DNA of 64,000 nt from Scortum barcoo (taxonomy: Eukaryota; Chordata; Actinopteri; Centrarchiformes; Terapontidae). Below, piece by piece: positions 27,431 to 40,800 of the stretch; within the stretch, counting starts at the first letter, position 1, and each line of letters opens with the position of its first letter. The notes beneath the pieces are model-generated. The model ran no database searches and was not told where the DNA came from. It was given only the letters and a program-made list of their open reading frames with translations. The translations under genes were made by a program, and so were the position numbers. The stretch is from NCBI GenBank assembly GCA_023238725.1, contig CM041553.1:19992001-20056000 (forward strand), read 5' to 3'.

Positions 27431-30400
27431 AATCGTGACATTACTTCAGTTTCAGTAACAGTATGGATCCATAACGTGTAATTTGATCGCCTTAGTGCGG
27501 ATTCACTTGGCAGCAAGATGTTTGTTTTTACGTGTTAATATATAAAAAAAATTAATTTTCTCAGTGAAGACATTCAGGATCTCGAATCCCCCTAGACCCA
27601 TAAAAATGCTAAATATTTCAAAAGATATCTGTATTTTTTTGTTCCTGTCTAAATGCAGGCTCAGAGGGTCACATGTAAATATCCAGCATTGCCCCTGCAC
27701 AGTTATGGTGAGCTGCATACTCTATTGTGTCTGCAGAGATGTGCATGACGTGCGCTGATGAATCAAAGTTGCAAGTTTTTAATGTTCCTGCTGTTCTTGT
27801 TGTCCGAGAAGCAGGGCTGACAGGCCCACCCTGACATTGTGACACACTTGTACCAGACAGAAATAAAGTCTGTTTTAGTTTGCTGTTCCTTATTTTGACA
27901 TCCTCTTATTGCGCTCCTGCACTGCACTTTGTCAGCACGATTTCTCAACACACTGCCGCGTCTGTCAAAAGCGCGGGGAACATTCATATATCCTCAGAGA
28001 CTTCAGTCAGGAGCAATCTCAGTGCTATTGAGTTAGGCTTATGAACAATCCACCTGAAATGTTAATGCTTACTCAAAAAAATAATGTGTAGATAAGTCAC
28101 GCGTGCCCGTAAGTTCATAGATCAGCAACTAGCTTGTTGCCACACAGCCAAAGGTCATGTTGTTTTTCATGCCGTTCACCAGACGAGAGTTCACCAACGA
28201 CAAGTTGTACAAGGGAGCCATAAACACCCCAAAAAAAAACATGACAATGAAAAAGTCACACTCTGAAGCTGAGTGTAACTGCTCGCTGACATTACTAAGA
28301 AAAAAAAATGTTGATTTATTTGTTTTTGGTGAAGTGCTGGAGGTTTCCTGGGCTGCAGATTTAGGGTTGAGTACATGTATTGTACATGTTTTCAGTGGTG
28401 GAAGATGTGCTTAGATCTTTGATTCACATGCAAAGTTATTAGCACTCCAAATACCAAAAGCCCATTATGCAGAATGTCATATGTCAGAATAATATGTACT
28501 ATATCACTGAATTATAATTAGTAATGACATAATGTGTAAGCATCAATAATGTTGCAGCTGGTAAAGGTGGAGCTCAATATACTGCCAAATGCCTAATAAC
28601 ACATAATTTATTAGCTGATTTATATTTTGCATTAATAATCTGAGTTAAATTTACAATCTTCCCAAATGTAGCTGTACAAGTATAAAGTAGCATAAAATGG
28701 AAATACTCAAGTAAAGTGCGTGTACCTCAACCTCAAAATTATACTTAAGCGCAGCACTTTGTGTAGTTACTCGTGTGTGTGTGCTCTGTGTGTGTGCGCA
28801 AGCGATCGAGTGGATGTGTGACAAGCAAAAGATTTATGCAACAGCAACAATTGTAGGAGTGCGGTGGTGTGTGTGAGGAAGGTCAGGGTGGATGTGGGAT
28901 GCGGTTAGAGATGGGGTGTGTAGTTTGGGGGTAAGCTGCAGCTGTGCAGCAGTGCTGGTGTCTCTCTGCCTGTGTGTTTGGCCCTATCAAGTGGCCAAGA
29001 AAAGCCTACAGTTAGTGCTGTCTCATTGACAGCCAACGAGTTTCCTGGAGGAGGGGTGGTGGTAGCGGTGTGTGTGTGTGTGTTTGATGGGTGCTGGATG
29101 GAAGAAAGGGACCGGGGAAAAACAGAAAAAGAATACAGCCACCAGGATGCTCTGGGAACCCCTGTACACCTGGTTTCGGGACCACACAACAGGAAGAGCT
29201 GCTTTCAAAACACTGCTTCGGCTGCCTCTGCCCACTCTGCTGTGCCAGGCTTTTCTGTCCCCTCCCTGCTTCGCTGTGAAACCACAGAGAGGATTACAGA
29301 CTGAGGCAGGGGTCACAAAAATTAAAGGGGCACTGCGGTACAATATGCACTAAAGTTTTTAAATGTTTTTAAAAAATGCATGTTTTGCACATTAAATATC
29401 ATTGCAACACACTTGCAATTGCAAAAGGCCTCCTGGTGTTAAGATGTGATGCATTAGAGGATAAACCAGTAGACCTTTTTCCTGTCAGTCATAGCAGGAA
29501 AAGCATGGTAACATTAAATCAGTTGAATTCCTTTTAGGTGAGTGTGTTTCAGGGTCTTGGTATTGCACATGCTGGCTCACTGGCGTTTCTCTCTGGGACT
29601 CCTAATGGATCTGAACTTTATTAAAACTTTATTAAACCTGTGCATTTCTTGCTATGACAATCCAAGATGTCCGCTGCGAAAAAAGGTCTTCAAATTGAAA
29701 TGTTTTCCTTGCTTTATAAATGTGTATTTGACTTCTGGACATTTGTGCTGTCTGTGTTTATTCATCACAAAAACCAGCCAATGTTGAGGACTATACAAAC
29801 TTGTTAGCAAACTTACACAATGAACACATCCAGCAAATGCAGAGCAACATTATCGGTCATTTGGAGTTGTGTGTCCGGCCGCCTGATGAATGTTGGTCCA
29901 ATATTAATGCTCCACGATGTTCACCAGTCACCAAACTTGCTTTTTCACTGAGAACAGCTGCAGCTCCGGTCATAAATGATGCAATGACTGCGGTGAGAGT
30001 GAAACAGTGAAGTTGCGGACGGGATAGCGAGACAAACTCGTAATGAAGCCCTCTTAAGCTGAGGAGAGCTGCAGATTCAGTTGACAAATGGGTTCATCAC
30101 AGTGGATGCTTTACCCATAGCTGTGTGTGTGTGTCAGTAAGCCATGACAGTGTGACAGTGAACCAGCATGCACAACACAGGGGCCCTGAAACTGTAGCAG
30201 CAAAATGCAATTGTTTACTTTTAAATCAAAACTTGTTCATAACATCTCTTTAAACCATATTATTTCATTTCCACCATTCTTAGATCTGATCTGACTTTAT
30301 ATTAAATACTGCAATGACTGACACTATAGGTCATGGAAATTAAACCGTATAACATTGGTTGGGACTGCTGGGGTGTTATCCTTCTCTCCTTCTTGACACA

Positions 30401-31159
30401 GGAGGCCAAGCAGGGTGATGATGGCCAGCCTGGGACTCCGAGATAATGTCCTTGCCTCCACCCCTCCGTTGTGCCCCTCTTGCCACCAGTCACACCCACT
30501 TGCACACAGAAATACCGGTAGCTCTATTTCATCACGTACAGCTGCACGTCCCACGTGCTGGATGGGATTTGGTCTTCAAGCAACATTGGATAATGAAAAT
30601 ACATTTTTTTTAAGTCAGAGTGGGAAGGTGAAATAGTGAGAAATAACACGAAAAATGACAGTCAATCATATTTGAATCAAAATATGTGTGGAGACTATTG
30701 AGATACTCAAGACACAATAATTTTGTAGACTACTTTTTAATTAAGCACTGATGAGCATTACAGGGACTTATATACTGTATATGTATGATAGAACTTGCTA
30801 AATGACTTAGAAATGCAACATATAGCATATATATTGCGAGAAAATATAATTATATTACTTTAAAAGTCGCACCCATGGAATAATATTGAAATCATCTCAA
30901 GCATTAGTTTATAAAAGAGTTAATTCAGTTTGACAGAAGTATTTGAAATTTACCCTTTAATTTGCATTCAATTTGTGTAGAATGAAAGAAAGAAAGGACA
31001 GACTGAAAGTCTGTATTTTAAAGATCATCAGTCTCTTAAAATAAAAATGAAAAGGAAAAAACGCTACAACTGTTTTTGAATTAGACATTCTGATGGTACT
31101 AATTCAAAACAAATACATGTTTTGTACATTTGCTTTACATTTAATATACATTCAGCCAT
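27431..31159. other. Intergenic stretch between lyl1 and the GIMAP gene
   Basis: No supportable gene. GT-rich patches occur near 28.8 and 29.07 kb, otherwise the sequence is AT-rich and unique. The GIMAP transcript's 3' UTR should extend some way below 31160 on the minus strand, but I did not find a clear polyadenylation signal. Confidence 0.5.
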
Positions 31160-34100
31160 TCATTCAGTTTTCAACATCTTGTCTCTTTGTTTTACCAGAG
31201 AGTCCATGCTGTCGTTCACCCTTCTCTCCACATTTCTTGCAGCTTCATCTGCCTTTTCTGACATGTTTTTGTTGCTGAATTTTCGTCTGCCCACCTCGGT
31301 CACCGCAGATCCAGCAGCAGCCCCGACTGCTCCGCCAATCACGCCGCCAAAAAACACGCCAAGCACCAAACCCAGCACTGCACCCACTATGACAACCCTG
31401 GGCATCTGTTTAGCAGTAGTCCCAATTTTCTCCCACACTGAACTCTCAGCCACCATTTTGGCCCCTGCTTTGGCCCCGGAGCCCACTTTCCCCCACACAG
31501 GACTCTGCGCCAGATTCTTTGCCCCGACTCCAATCCCAGATCCGACAAGCATGGAACTGTCCGCCACTAGTTTGGCCCCTGATTTGGCCCCTGAACCGAC
31601 TTTTCCCCACAGGGGACTTGCTGCTGCTGCCTTTGCTCCAGATCCCACCCATGCAGAACCATCCACCACTACCTTGGGAACTCTGTCTCCCACTAGTTTG
31701 GACACATGTCCAGCACTAGCCCCCACCTTCTCCCACACAGCACTATCAGCCACCATCTTATGGACATTTTGTGCTCCACTGCTGACCTGCTCCCACACTG
31801 GACTACTTTTCACCTTCTGTGCCTCTTCACCGACCCACACAGAGCTGTCTGCAAGCAGCTTGGGTAACATCTTTGCACTGGACTCCATTTTCTCCATTAA
31901 GGAACGGAGAAGTGAAGGGGATAAGTTGGAAAGTGTAACTGGAGGAAGGCTCTCAATTTTCATGTTGCTTACACTCAACTCTGCCTCATCCCTTGTTTTC
32001 TCAATCTCATCCTCTCTCACTTCCTCTTCTGCCTCAGCCACAGGCTGCATGTTGGGATAAAGTGACCGCCTTTCAAAGCTGAACTGTCTAACGTCTCCTA
32101 GTCTTTGTTCCTCTAGTGTTCTCCCTTTTCTTTCCTTTGCTATCTCCACCTGTCTCTGCCTCACTCTGTTCTCGGCCTCCTGAAAAGCAGGAGAAGAATA
32201 ACACTGTCCTCCGGCCTCTTTCACCGTCTGCTCCACCTTTTCTAGCAAATCTGCCACATTCCTCCTCTCCCTCCCACTTCCTCTCGTCTTCATGACGTGA
32301 AATCTGTCCCCGCATTTCTCCACGAGCTTTAGCAAATCCCCCCGCTGACTGGCGATGTATGCCTCCACGCTGCTGTTTCCCATCTTCCCACTCTCCCTCA
32401 GTCGATCAGCATAAGTAAAGAGGACCAGAGTGTGTTTCTGGACTGCCTCTGGGCCGAAAACAGCCTCGACGGTCCTGAGAGCCTGCAGCTCGGTCTTTGA
32501 GGGCTGGTCTAAGGGGACGCAGAGGAGGAAAGCGTGAGGACCAGGGCTGGACAGAGCAACGCAGGAGGAGATCTGAGCTTGCACTTCATCTGGAGTTTGC
32601 TCTGAATTGAACCAGTCTGGAGTATCCACCACTGCCACCTGCAGGTGAGAAATGAGTTGAGTCATGGGAAATTACTAGATTATATTGTTTTGACAAACAA
32701 GAAGAGTGTAGCATAGACTAGATTTTGGGGGGATTTTAGCAATATTACATGGTGGAATCTGAGAAGGTAATAAAAAAAATGCCAGCATGCCTTGATAACT
32801 CACCTGTCTTCCTTCAACCAGAGCTTTCTTTTTCTCACACTTCTGAGTGATCGCTGTGAGGCTCTCCGGGCTCGACTCAAACTCCTCCCGCCCCAGTATG
32901 CCGTTGCCAGCTGCACTCTTCCCTGCTCCAGATCGTCCGAGCAGCACCAGGCGCAGCTCCGGAGAGGATGAGGAGGATGACAGGAATGATGAGGCAGAGG
33001 AGGCAAAGGTCGGCAAGGAGGGGGAGGAGGAGAAGACGGGCGAATGAGGAGCAGAGGTTGGAGACGCCCCAGGGGATCTCTCCTCAAAGCTGTTGATTCT
33101 GTGGTGAACTGAAAGCAATTGGGTGAGAGTTGGAGTTGAATATGGTATATTATTATTTTTAAACACCAAATATCATGGGGGGGGGGTTTAAGTGTCATAA
33201 TTTGAGGCTCTGCAACTTACAAGTAGAGATTACTTTCGGAGATGATGGTTCCTCAGACATTTGTGAGAGTAAAGCTCCATCTGCAGAGTAAGTATGAGTC
33301 ACTTTCTGCTCACGCACATTTTTCTTCTCTTTTTACATGGTGTTGTGATGTAAACAAACAATAGGGCCCAGAATCCAGTTCTATTGGAGCTTACCTGCAT
33401 TTAGCCTGAAACTGGGCGTCCTCTTCACCTGCCTTTCATAGTGCGGCTCTGAATATGAGCGCCGCTCTGGCGCTGGAGTTGAATGAAGCCCGTTAGACAC
33501 TTGGCTCACATCCACTCTGTCCTCCATCATATCCCTCTCTTCCCTTCTCCTCCTCTGAAAGGCAGTGCTGTACTCCTCTCCTCTATCGACACTCCTCAGT
33601 GTTTCCATGGTTGGGACATGCATTGAAGCGACCGTCTCCCTTCTACTCTCCTCCTGAGCTCTGTAACTTTGCATGAGTTCTCGCTTTCTCTCCTTCACTC
33701 GTTTCTCCAGCTCTCTCTCCTGCGTTGTTTTCGTGTAGTATACCCCGTTTTCCCTTACCATGTTGTCCACCTGTTGCACAAATAAACATTTTATTCAGGA
33801 AATGTCCCTCATACTCAATCGCACTGTCACATTTTATAATTCCTGGAGCTAATATCCACTGTGGAGTGAATTCCCACGTCAGTCAAAGTTACCACATAAT
33901 TAGCCACATCATTACTATCTAAACTGGTCCAGACAGCAGCTGGGTGTAATTGTGAGTGTGAAACAGGGCGTTGCTGGGAAAAACTATAACATGTGGGTTC
34001 AGCAACCTTGTCAGAGAAAACAATTCACAGAGCTCCAATACGTGTTACGCAATACAACAGAGTTTCACTTTTTGAAAAGACTGAAAAGTAAGAGAGTCAT

Positions 34101-35492
34101 TAAAAACCATCTCACTTCAAGTGTTTTTAAGTACACACAAAACTGGATACATCGTGATCAGTGTGAAAACAGGGAAGCTGTTTGTGATACACATTGTACA
34201 ATATGTATGCAAACTCTCCAGTTTTTATGTCAAATGCTAACTTCTCACCTTCTCCAGCAGCTCGCAGACCTGCTCCCTGTCCTGTCGCTGACGATTATTG
34301 ATAACATGGTACCTTCCCCCACAGCGCTCGATTATCTGCCTCAGACCCGGGTGTTCTTTCTGCAGGTAGTCCTGTAGAAAACAGCTGCAGTGAGTTGCAA
34401 TGGTTTGCCTCTCTCCTGCTCTTACAAAAAGCAGCTAATTATTCCAAATTGGACACAGTGGATGGTGAGGAAATACTGCAAGGACATCTGAAGGACAAGC
34501 AGTTTACACAGCATGACATATGATGGTCAAAACCTAACCTGAAAAGTTTAGACAATCACTTTTATTTCTGTGTCAGTGTCACAAGACTGCCAAACTTGTT
34601 TAAAAATTAAATATAAACTGTGTTGCTATCACAATCAAAGTAATTCAAATCAGTTAGAATAGCAGAATGACAAAAAGGGAAGGGTAAAGAATTATTGATT
34701 TTGTAGTATAATTTTGTACTCCAAAAATATACATTTCTTTACAAGCCCTGAAAAATATTAAAATTAAGAGCACTTGAAATTTTGCTGAAATTTAGAGAAT
34801 CTGTACAACTGAGTGGACAACAATAATACCTCCACTGTTCTTCCCATCAAATAATCCCCACATGTCAGCAGGACCAGGGTGTGATCCAACGCCTCCTCCC
34901 CAAACAACTCTTCCAGCTCTGCAGGCACACGACCCTCCATCTGGGAAAACCAGAAAAAGACAAAAAAAAAAAAAAAAAAAAATCACAAAATTAATATCTC
35001 TCACCAGCAAGTATTGTTGAAAAACAATTAAAAAGGAATCAAATATGACTAAATACTGTATATATCAGGAAACAAATCAAAAGCATGTCTCTTATTTTTA
35101 CTACCCAAAAGATGTCATTTATGATGATGTAAGTGTAAGGGCAAGCGGAGACTATTACCAACCTCTGTGAATTGACTAACAGGCACCAGCAGCAAAATAG
35201 CATGTGGTCCTGGTTCTACCATTGTAATTGCTCGCTCTGTCTCCTTCCTGACGTTGTCCTCCATCTTGCCACCGGTCCAGTACCATCTTGGTGCCTCCAC
35301 CAGGGTCACTCTTCTGCCATCGGAGAGGCCCTGACGCAGCTGACAGCTCCTTGAGGCAATGGGAGAGATGTGGGAGAGCTGACTCAAGATAGTGTCCGCT
35401 GATGACGTCTTTCCGCATCCAATGTTCCCCAGAAGAACAAGTCTCAGCTCCGGGGGCAATGCGCCGTAGCTCCCTGTCAGGTGTTCACTCAT
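31160..35492 (-). CDS. GIMAP/AIG1-family GTPase with two AIG1 domains
   Basis: Seven minus-strand coding exons: 35492-35163, 34940-34830, 34371-34249, 33770-33395, 33280-33221, 33108-32804 and 32638-31160. All have GT-AG junctions and compatible phases, giving about 927 residues. Domain 1 (residues ~13-190) has P-loop GNIGCGKT and G4-like TCGD, but VEAP replaces the usual DTPG at G3. A charged linker follows (ERELEKRVKERKREL...). Domain 2 has P-loop GRSGAGKS, VDTPDWF at G3 (Asp for Gly) and TYAD at G4. After the AIG1 helices come an acidic segment and about ten imperfect copies of a W-x-x-V-G-x-x-A-K unit of roughly 20 residues. Then comes a hydrophobic Gly/Ala segment with GxxxG spacing (VLGVFFGGVIGGAVGAAAGS), and a basic tail. 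GIMAPs are membrane-associated immune GTPases; tandem AIG1 domains resemble GIMAP8. The ATG at 35492 follows a good acceptor. Function beyond family is not known. Confidence 0.85.
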
Positions 35493-36510
35493 GGCTGGAA
35501 AGAGAGAGACGACAAGGACGGGGTCAAATGCGCAATCTGGATGTAAGTCTGTACCAAAGGTTACTGCTTCTATTTGGAAGAAGGCAATGGCAACCAACCA
35601 AAAGCAAAAGGTATGTTGTGAGAAAGTGTGGTTTTAGGAGGATGAAACCACGTGCGAATAAAACTGGAAAAACTGAGGACTGGACAGGTTGGGCAAGAGT
35701 TCTGAAATGTGACGTGAGCTGGTTGACTTCTAAAAATAAACATGAAAGTTGTGGTGACATCTGATGTCTGTTTCATGAGTGATATAGCTGATTGCCTCTA
35801 CTCTCAAATTGTACGTGTCCAATAGTAAACAAAATGCGGTCCTCTTATCGAGTTTCGTTTAAACATCACGTTTCATTCCTACATATTCACTTCGTCCTCT
35901 CACCTGTTGTGCATGAGTTCACAAGAACTAACATAATTGTTAATAGCTGTGCTCTGACATGGAGATCTCATTTCACTGGAAAATTTCTTCCCTTCCTGCA
36001 TCCCTGTTTTCTCAGTGTGCCTGATACACCACACCTTGTCAGTCCTGTTCAACTACATTCATGGGCATTTATACATGGACTGATGTGCAAACGTGAACAA
36101 ACCTACAAACAAACAAACAACCTACAAATGCAAGCAAAAATAAAAATAACATAAGGCTTTTCAAGTTCACAAGGACACCACACAACACCGCAGTATCATA
36201 TAAAGACTGCACACATTTAGCACTAAAGTGAGATAAAAACACGGCATTTAACGAATGCTCAAAGTAAAGGGCATAAGTAGATGACAGTTGATTTGTCTAT
36301 TCAAAGCTCACATTACGGTTACAACCATTTTTGTCAGACCTACACACAGCTGGTGTAAAAATACTGCAGGGCACATTACGTAGATGGGTGGTTTACTAAC
36401 AACCAAACAGAAATATAGCCAGGACATGTAGTACACTCACTAATATTCTACAAATTGTTCCCTCAGTTAAACTCCCAGTGTATCATTCAAATAATAAGAA
36501 ACATACTTAC
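35493..36510 (-). other. 5' intron of the GIMAP gene
   Basis: Non-coding sequence between the exon carrying the ATG (acceptor ...CTTTCCAG just above 35494) and a candidate untranslated exon starting at 36511. No other feature seen. Confidence 0.45.
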
Positions 36511-36620
36511 TCAGCCGTGTGAGGTCTCTGAAGCTGTGTTCATGTATGATCCTCTCTGTGTGTGCTCTGTTTGTTCAGCTGGCACTGAACGGTGTCTCTC
36601 ATCCAGACAACTTCAGTGCG
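36511..36620 (-). other. Candidate GIMAP 5' untranslated exon
   Basis: On the minus strand a consensus donor GTAAGTATG lies immediately below 36511. The upstream sequence has no long open frame and would splice to the acceptor just before the GIMAP ATG. The 5' boundary is not determinable; 36620 is a guess. Evidence is the splice donor only. Confidence 0.35.
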
Positions 36621-37516
36621 TGTCATTTCCCAGCCCACCGCTGAAAGCTGCCTACACAGGTGAGGCTGGCTGGTGTCAGGAAGCTACCCGTCTCACCACT
36701 CCCAATTTTGAGGACTTGCACACATGAACACACTTGTAAATATATTTTTGCATGCACACAACAGGTTTCTTTGTCTGCAGCTTGCTAAGCATTCCAGGAT
36801 GGGGCGTAGGAGGCGTATCCTGGGGCACATGTGAATCATTCTTACCTTAGTTTTATCTACCACACCCATGAAGTGTCAAAACTCGTGGATGAGCTCCAGG
36901 GTTTGTAGACATTAAGGTTAATAACTGGTAAAATATGCCAGTAAATATTTTGATTATACGCTGCAGTTATTGTCTCTAATCAGGACTGAGGGCATGTCAC
37001 AGACAGACATGACAAGTTTATGATGAGGAATTGAGGAGCCTCAATCTGTTTGTGTTGTGTGTGATACACAACACAGCACTTTATAGTTTTTCACCATATG
37101 TAGTCTATAAAGCCTCAAGCTTACATTCTTTACAGGTTGTGACTTTTGTCTTATCTCTAAAACAATCCAAAGGTGTTGAATTAATTGATTTAGTGAAGAA
37201 TTTACAGACAGATAACAGACTTCATTATAAACCTGCCTTACAATAATGTTTCAGAAGTAATGACTTAATTGCCTAGCTGTGGTAATTTAGTCATTTATGA
37301 TACAGTGAAATTACTCTGAGCATATATGTAGATTGACATGAGTTAATTGGTCATGTTGCTGTGTTTTCAATTTAGATGCATATTAATTCATATATGAACG
37401 CTCGTAGCTTACTGGATTATGTTGTCATACCTAACAACCATACATTTAAACAATTTAAAAGTTTTCCTAGACACTGAAATAGAGGCTTCTGTGTCTCTGG
37501 ATGATATGCAGTCAGT
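36621..37516. other. Intergenic stretch between the GIMAP and hmgxb4-like genes
   Basis: AT-rich unique sequence with no gene seen. It should contain the GIMAP promoter at its left end. Confidence 0.45.
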
Positions 37517-37522
37517 TTTATT
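37517..37522 (-). terminator. hmgxb4-like polyadenylation signal
   Basis: TTTATT on the plus strand (AATAAA on minus), about 315 bases beyond the hmgxb4-like stop codon. Confidence 0.5.
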
Positions 37523-37836
37523 ATGAGAGGTGACATTAATACACATATTATACACAAACAAAAGGAATGTGTGTGTTCTGCAACTTTTATGTCCGAGTGT
37601 TAATGCAAGAAAATGTAATACTAGACTACTTTGTTAATCCATGTGGTGCCTGATCAACGCCACTGTGAAGCAGGAAAAGAGAAGTAGACACTTTTAATGT
37701 TTCCAGTGACACAGTGCAAACAAAATATTTTAGAACAAAAATTATATCATACTTGTTTTCCAAGTGTAAACTAACCTATAGTGTTTCTCAGCATATCAGA
37801 ACATCCTGTATAATGTTAGTAGGGTCTTAATCATCA

Positions 37837-40800
37837 TCACAACCCAGGCATCATGTAGGCAATGTTTTCCAGAGTGGAGGCCTTAAAAAGGATGATAAGA
37901 AAAGGTGTTTCCTCTTAAACACATACCATACTGTGGTGGATCACCTGTGTGCATTTAAAGTGAGTGTAAAGTATGTGGTGCCAATTTTAAGCAGCTGCAT
38001 CTCTCACCAGGGTGTGTTGTGTGCAGCTCGTCAGCTCTGGTATCTGCGAGGTGAGGCAGATTAGAGGACCAAGGGCACACAGCAGAGAGTCCAGGAGCAA
38101 AGACAAGCCACTCGACATGCTCACCATTTTCTGTGGAGACGCAAAGAAAGACAAATGTCATCCCTTAATGAGGTGAACATTCTTTATGTTCTTGACCAAC
38201 TCTGAGCAACAAAACTTAATATAAGCATCTTCAGAAACTGTTGCACACTATAAATGTATGTAATTTAATTTAGCCTTTGCTTGAACTGTATGTTAAGTTT
38301 TATCTAATTACACCTGGTAGACAGGTGTGAAAGAAATTCAAATAATCTGTAGTTGAAATCCTGCAAACTATCAGCTTTTTTTAAAAATTTTTTTATGTAC
38401 AACCAATTAGGAGTAGTATGTAAATTAAATTTAATGTTTTGCTACAGGATGCATTAGTGTATCACAAAATATTGTATCAAATATATACAGTACCATGTAT
38501 AATTTTAACCATATTGCACTCATACTATACCTTTGCTCCCCCAAATTCCTGGGCCTTTCTACTGGAAATTTAATCTAGTTAACCCTGATGCCTGGTCAAG
38601 TTACCTTTAGTCACTATTATTCATTTGTTGTATTTTCTCTGAAATACACAGTAATTTGAGTCATATTGCCAGAAAGGCATAATAGCCCATAAAAAGTAAA
38701 CAGACCAAACTTAAGAACATACAATACTATCGGTTACACAATACGAAGCAACACATAAATCGAGTTCTGTCACGATTTGATAGGTTTTGATAAAATTCTG
38801 TATTTTTAACACTTAATCTACTCACATCTGTCTCTTGAAGATGGTGTCCAATCAGGGACAAGGATTCCCCCAACAGGTGTAGGTGAGCTGCAGCACTGAC
38901 AGGATCCACGTCAGAGCAACCAGGACTGCTGGATGTGGATCTGAGAGTGTCCCAGTCTGAACTGACGGGACTGCACACAGAACTAATGGGACTATGGGAG
39001 TCAATCACAGGACTAGATACCATGGGATCAACTACAGAGCTCATTGTAAAATCAATGGCTGTCAATGAACTGGGAACAGGTATGAACGGACAAGGCCTGT
39101 GGGTTACTGGAGTGGCAGGAGGAATGATATTTATGGTGATGGGACAGTCTGCCATGTTGTGTTGGTTGTCTAGATGAACCCAGTGCTCTAACATGGAGCT
39201 GGGACTTGCCTTGGAGAAACAGAAAAATTATGAAGAGTAGAGCTGAAAGTAGACTTAACTTTGGGCAACATACAGCATAAATACCTGATCAATGCTGCCC
39301 TCTGTTGTGCAACTTGAGTGCAACAACTTGTCTTGGATATCCTGGAAAAGAGAGAGTATATGGAAGAGATGAAATTACAAGCAATTTAAATCAATAATAA
39401 AATAAAAAAAAAACAAAAGTGTTAAGAAATTACACTCACACACAGACTCAACCAAACAAAATGTAAAATGTATTTGACTCCATGTTCTTTTCTTCTCTCA
39501 CCTCTTCTCCTACTCTTCCCCATCTGTCTTGTGGTACACAGATTGGATAATCAGGCAGGAAGTCAGAGGACTCTGCTCCATAAAGTTCAGGCTGAGCTCC
39601 ACAATTACCTACATTATGTCACATATTCATATTAAAGTAGAAGAAGGTAACCGTTTTAAAAATGACTTATAGTTGGTTATATTTACTAAAACTTAGCCCC
39701 ACCTGTTGCTTCTTAAACCATTTGACAAGAATCCACTGCACTCGAGTCAAAACAACCAATCAGAACAGAGTATCTGACAAAACATCAATCACTGCTCCTG
39801 CACAAGCTTTGCTCCACTATGCATCCGCTAACTCGGAGCAAACTTAAAAAACTAGACCGAGCAGTGAGGGGCTCTGGAGATGAGCTGGGGCACACCGTAG
39901 AGAGGCGCTGGAACTTAGGCTTGCTCAAATTTTCAAAATAAGGCTACTTTCAAACGGTAAGATTAGGAGAATCTCCTGAACTTACTGACTGGTACTTTAA
40001 GCAATATATGATTATCCCATTAACCATGTCGTCATCTTATAAAGTGTACTTTCTACACCTTAGATCGCACTGTCATATGATTAGTTGTGACAGTTATAGC
40101 TGATATTTTCTCACTTCACTTTATTATGGCCACAATGGATTTGTGAGTTACAACATAAAAACCCATTCAGCTGTGGACACAGCTTCTGCATGGTAAACTT
40201 TCACCTTAAAACCACCTTACCAGAGTGTTGCCTTTTCTTGTTGAGAAAGCCTTTAGGTTCCTGAAAAAGATAAATAACAAGCTATCAAAACTGCGGCAAG
40301 GAATTACTTTAGCAGTATGTGATGTATTGCTACAGTGATGTATACTACATAAAAATATTGTGCTTGGGAGGATATGCACTTAATGTCAGGGAGCACTATT
40401 CAATCAATCACAGTGTATTTATTTACTGTGGTGAAATTGCAGTCAGTTTCACCTTTTTTAGAGAGCTTAAATGGAGCAGTGTGTCCCAAACTGCAGTCAG
40501 AGCCGATCAATTCATACACACACACACACACTGCCACAAACAGTCAAAAGGCTGCCATAAAGTGCCACGAAGCAGAACAGTTCAGAGTTCATATACCTGA
40601 AGTTAAAAGATACACCTCTGTCACTGCAGCAGAAAATAACACGACACTGATGCACATGCATCAATAACATATGCCAAGATAATACATTTGAATATATTCC
40701 ATCTAGAATCACACTCTCAACCAAAACTTGATATTCTGCTGCAGATGAAAGAAATTTTTATAGACTTAGTAGTCAACAAACAATCCTCTAAATACAAGTG

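Noticed and set aside
30302..30636. Possible exon after an acceptor-like ...CTTGACACAG near 30402
   Set aside because: No donor with a coherent frame and no family similarity.
31122..32060. 312-codon plus-strand frame
   Set aside because: It is antisense to the repetitive last exon of the GIMAP gene, whose minus-strand frame has domain similarity.
38935..39177. 80-codon plus-strand frame, repeated at 47011-47253
   Set aside because: Antisense to the hmgxb4 Ser/Thr-rich exon and to its pseudogene copy; the repetition simply reflects the duplication.
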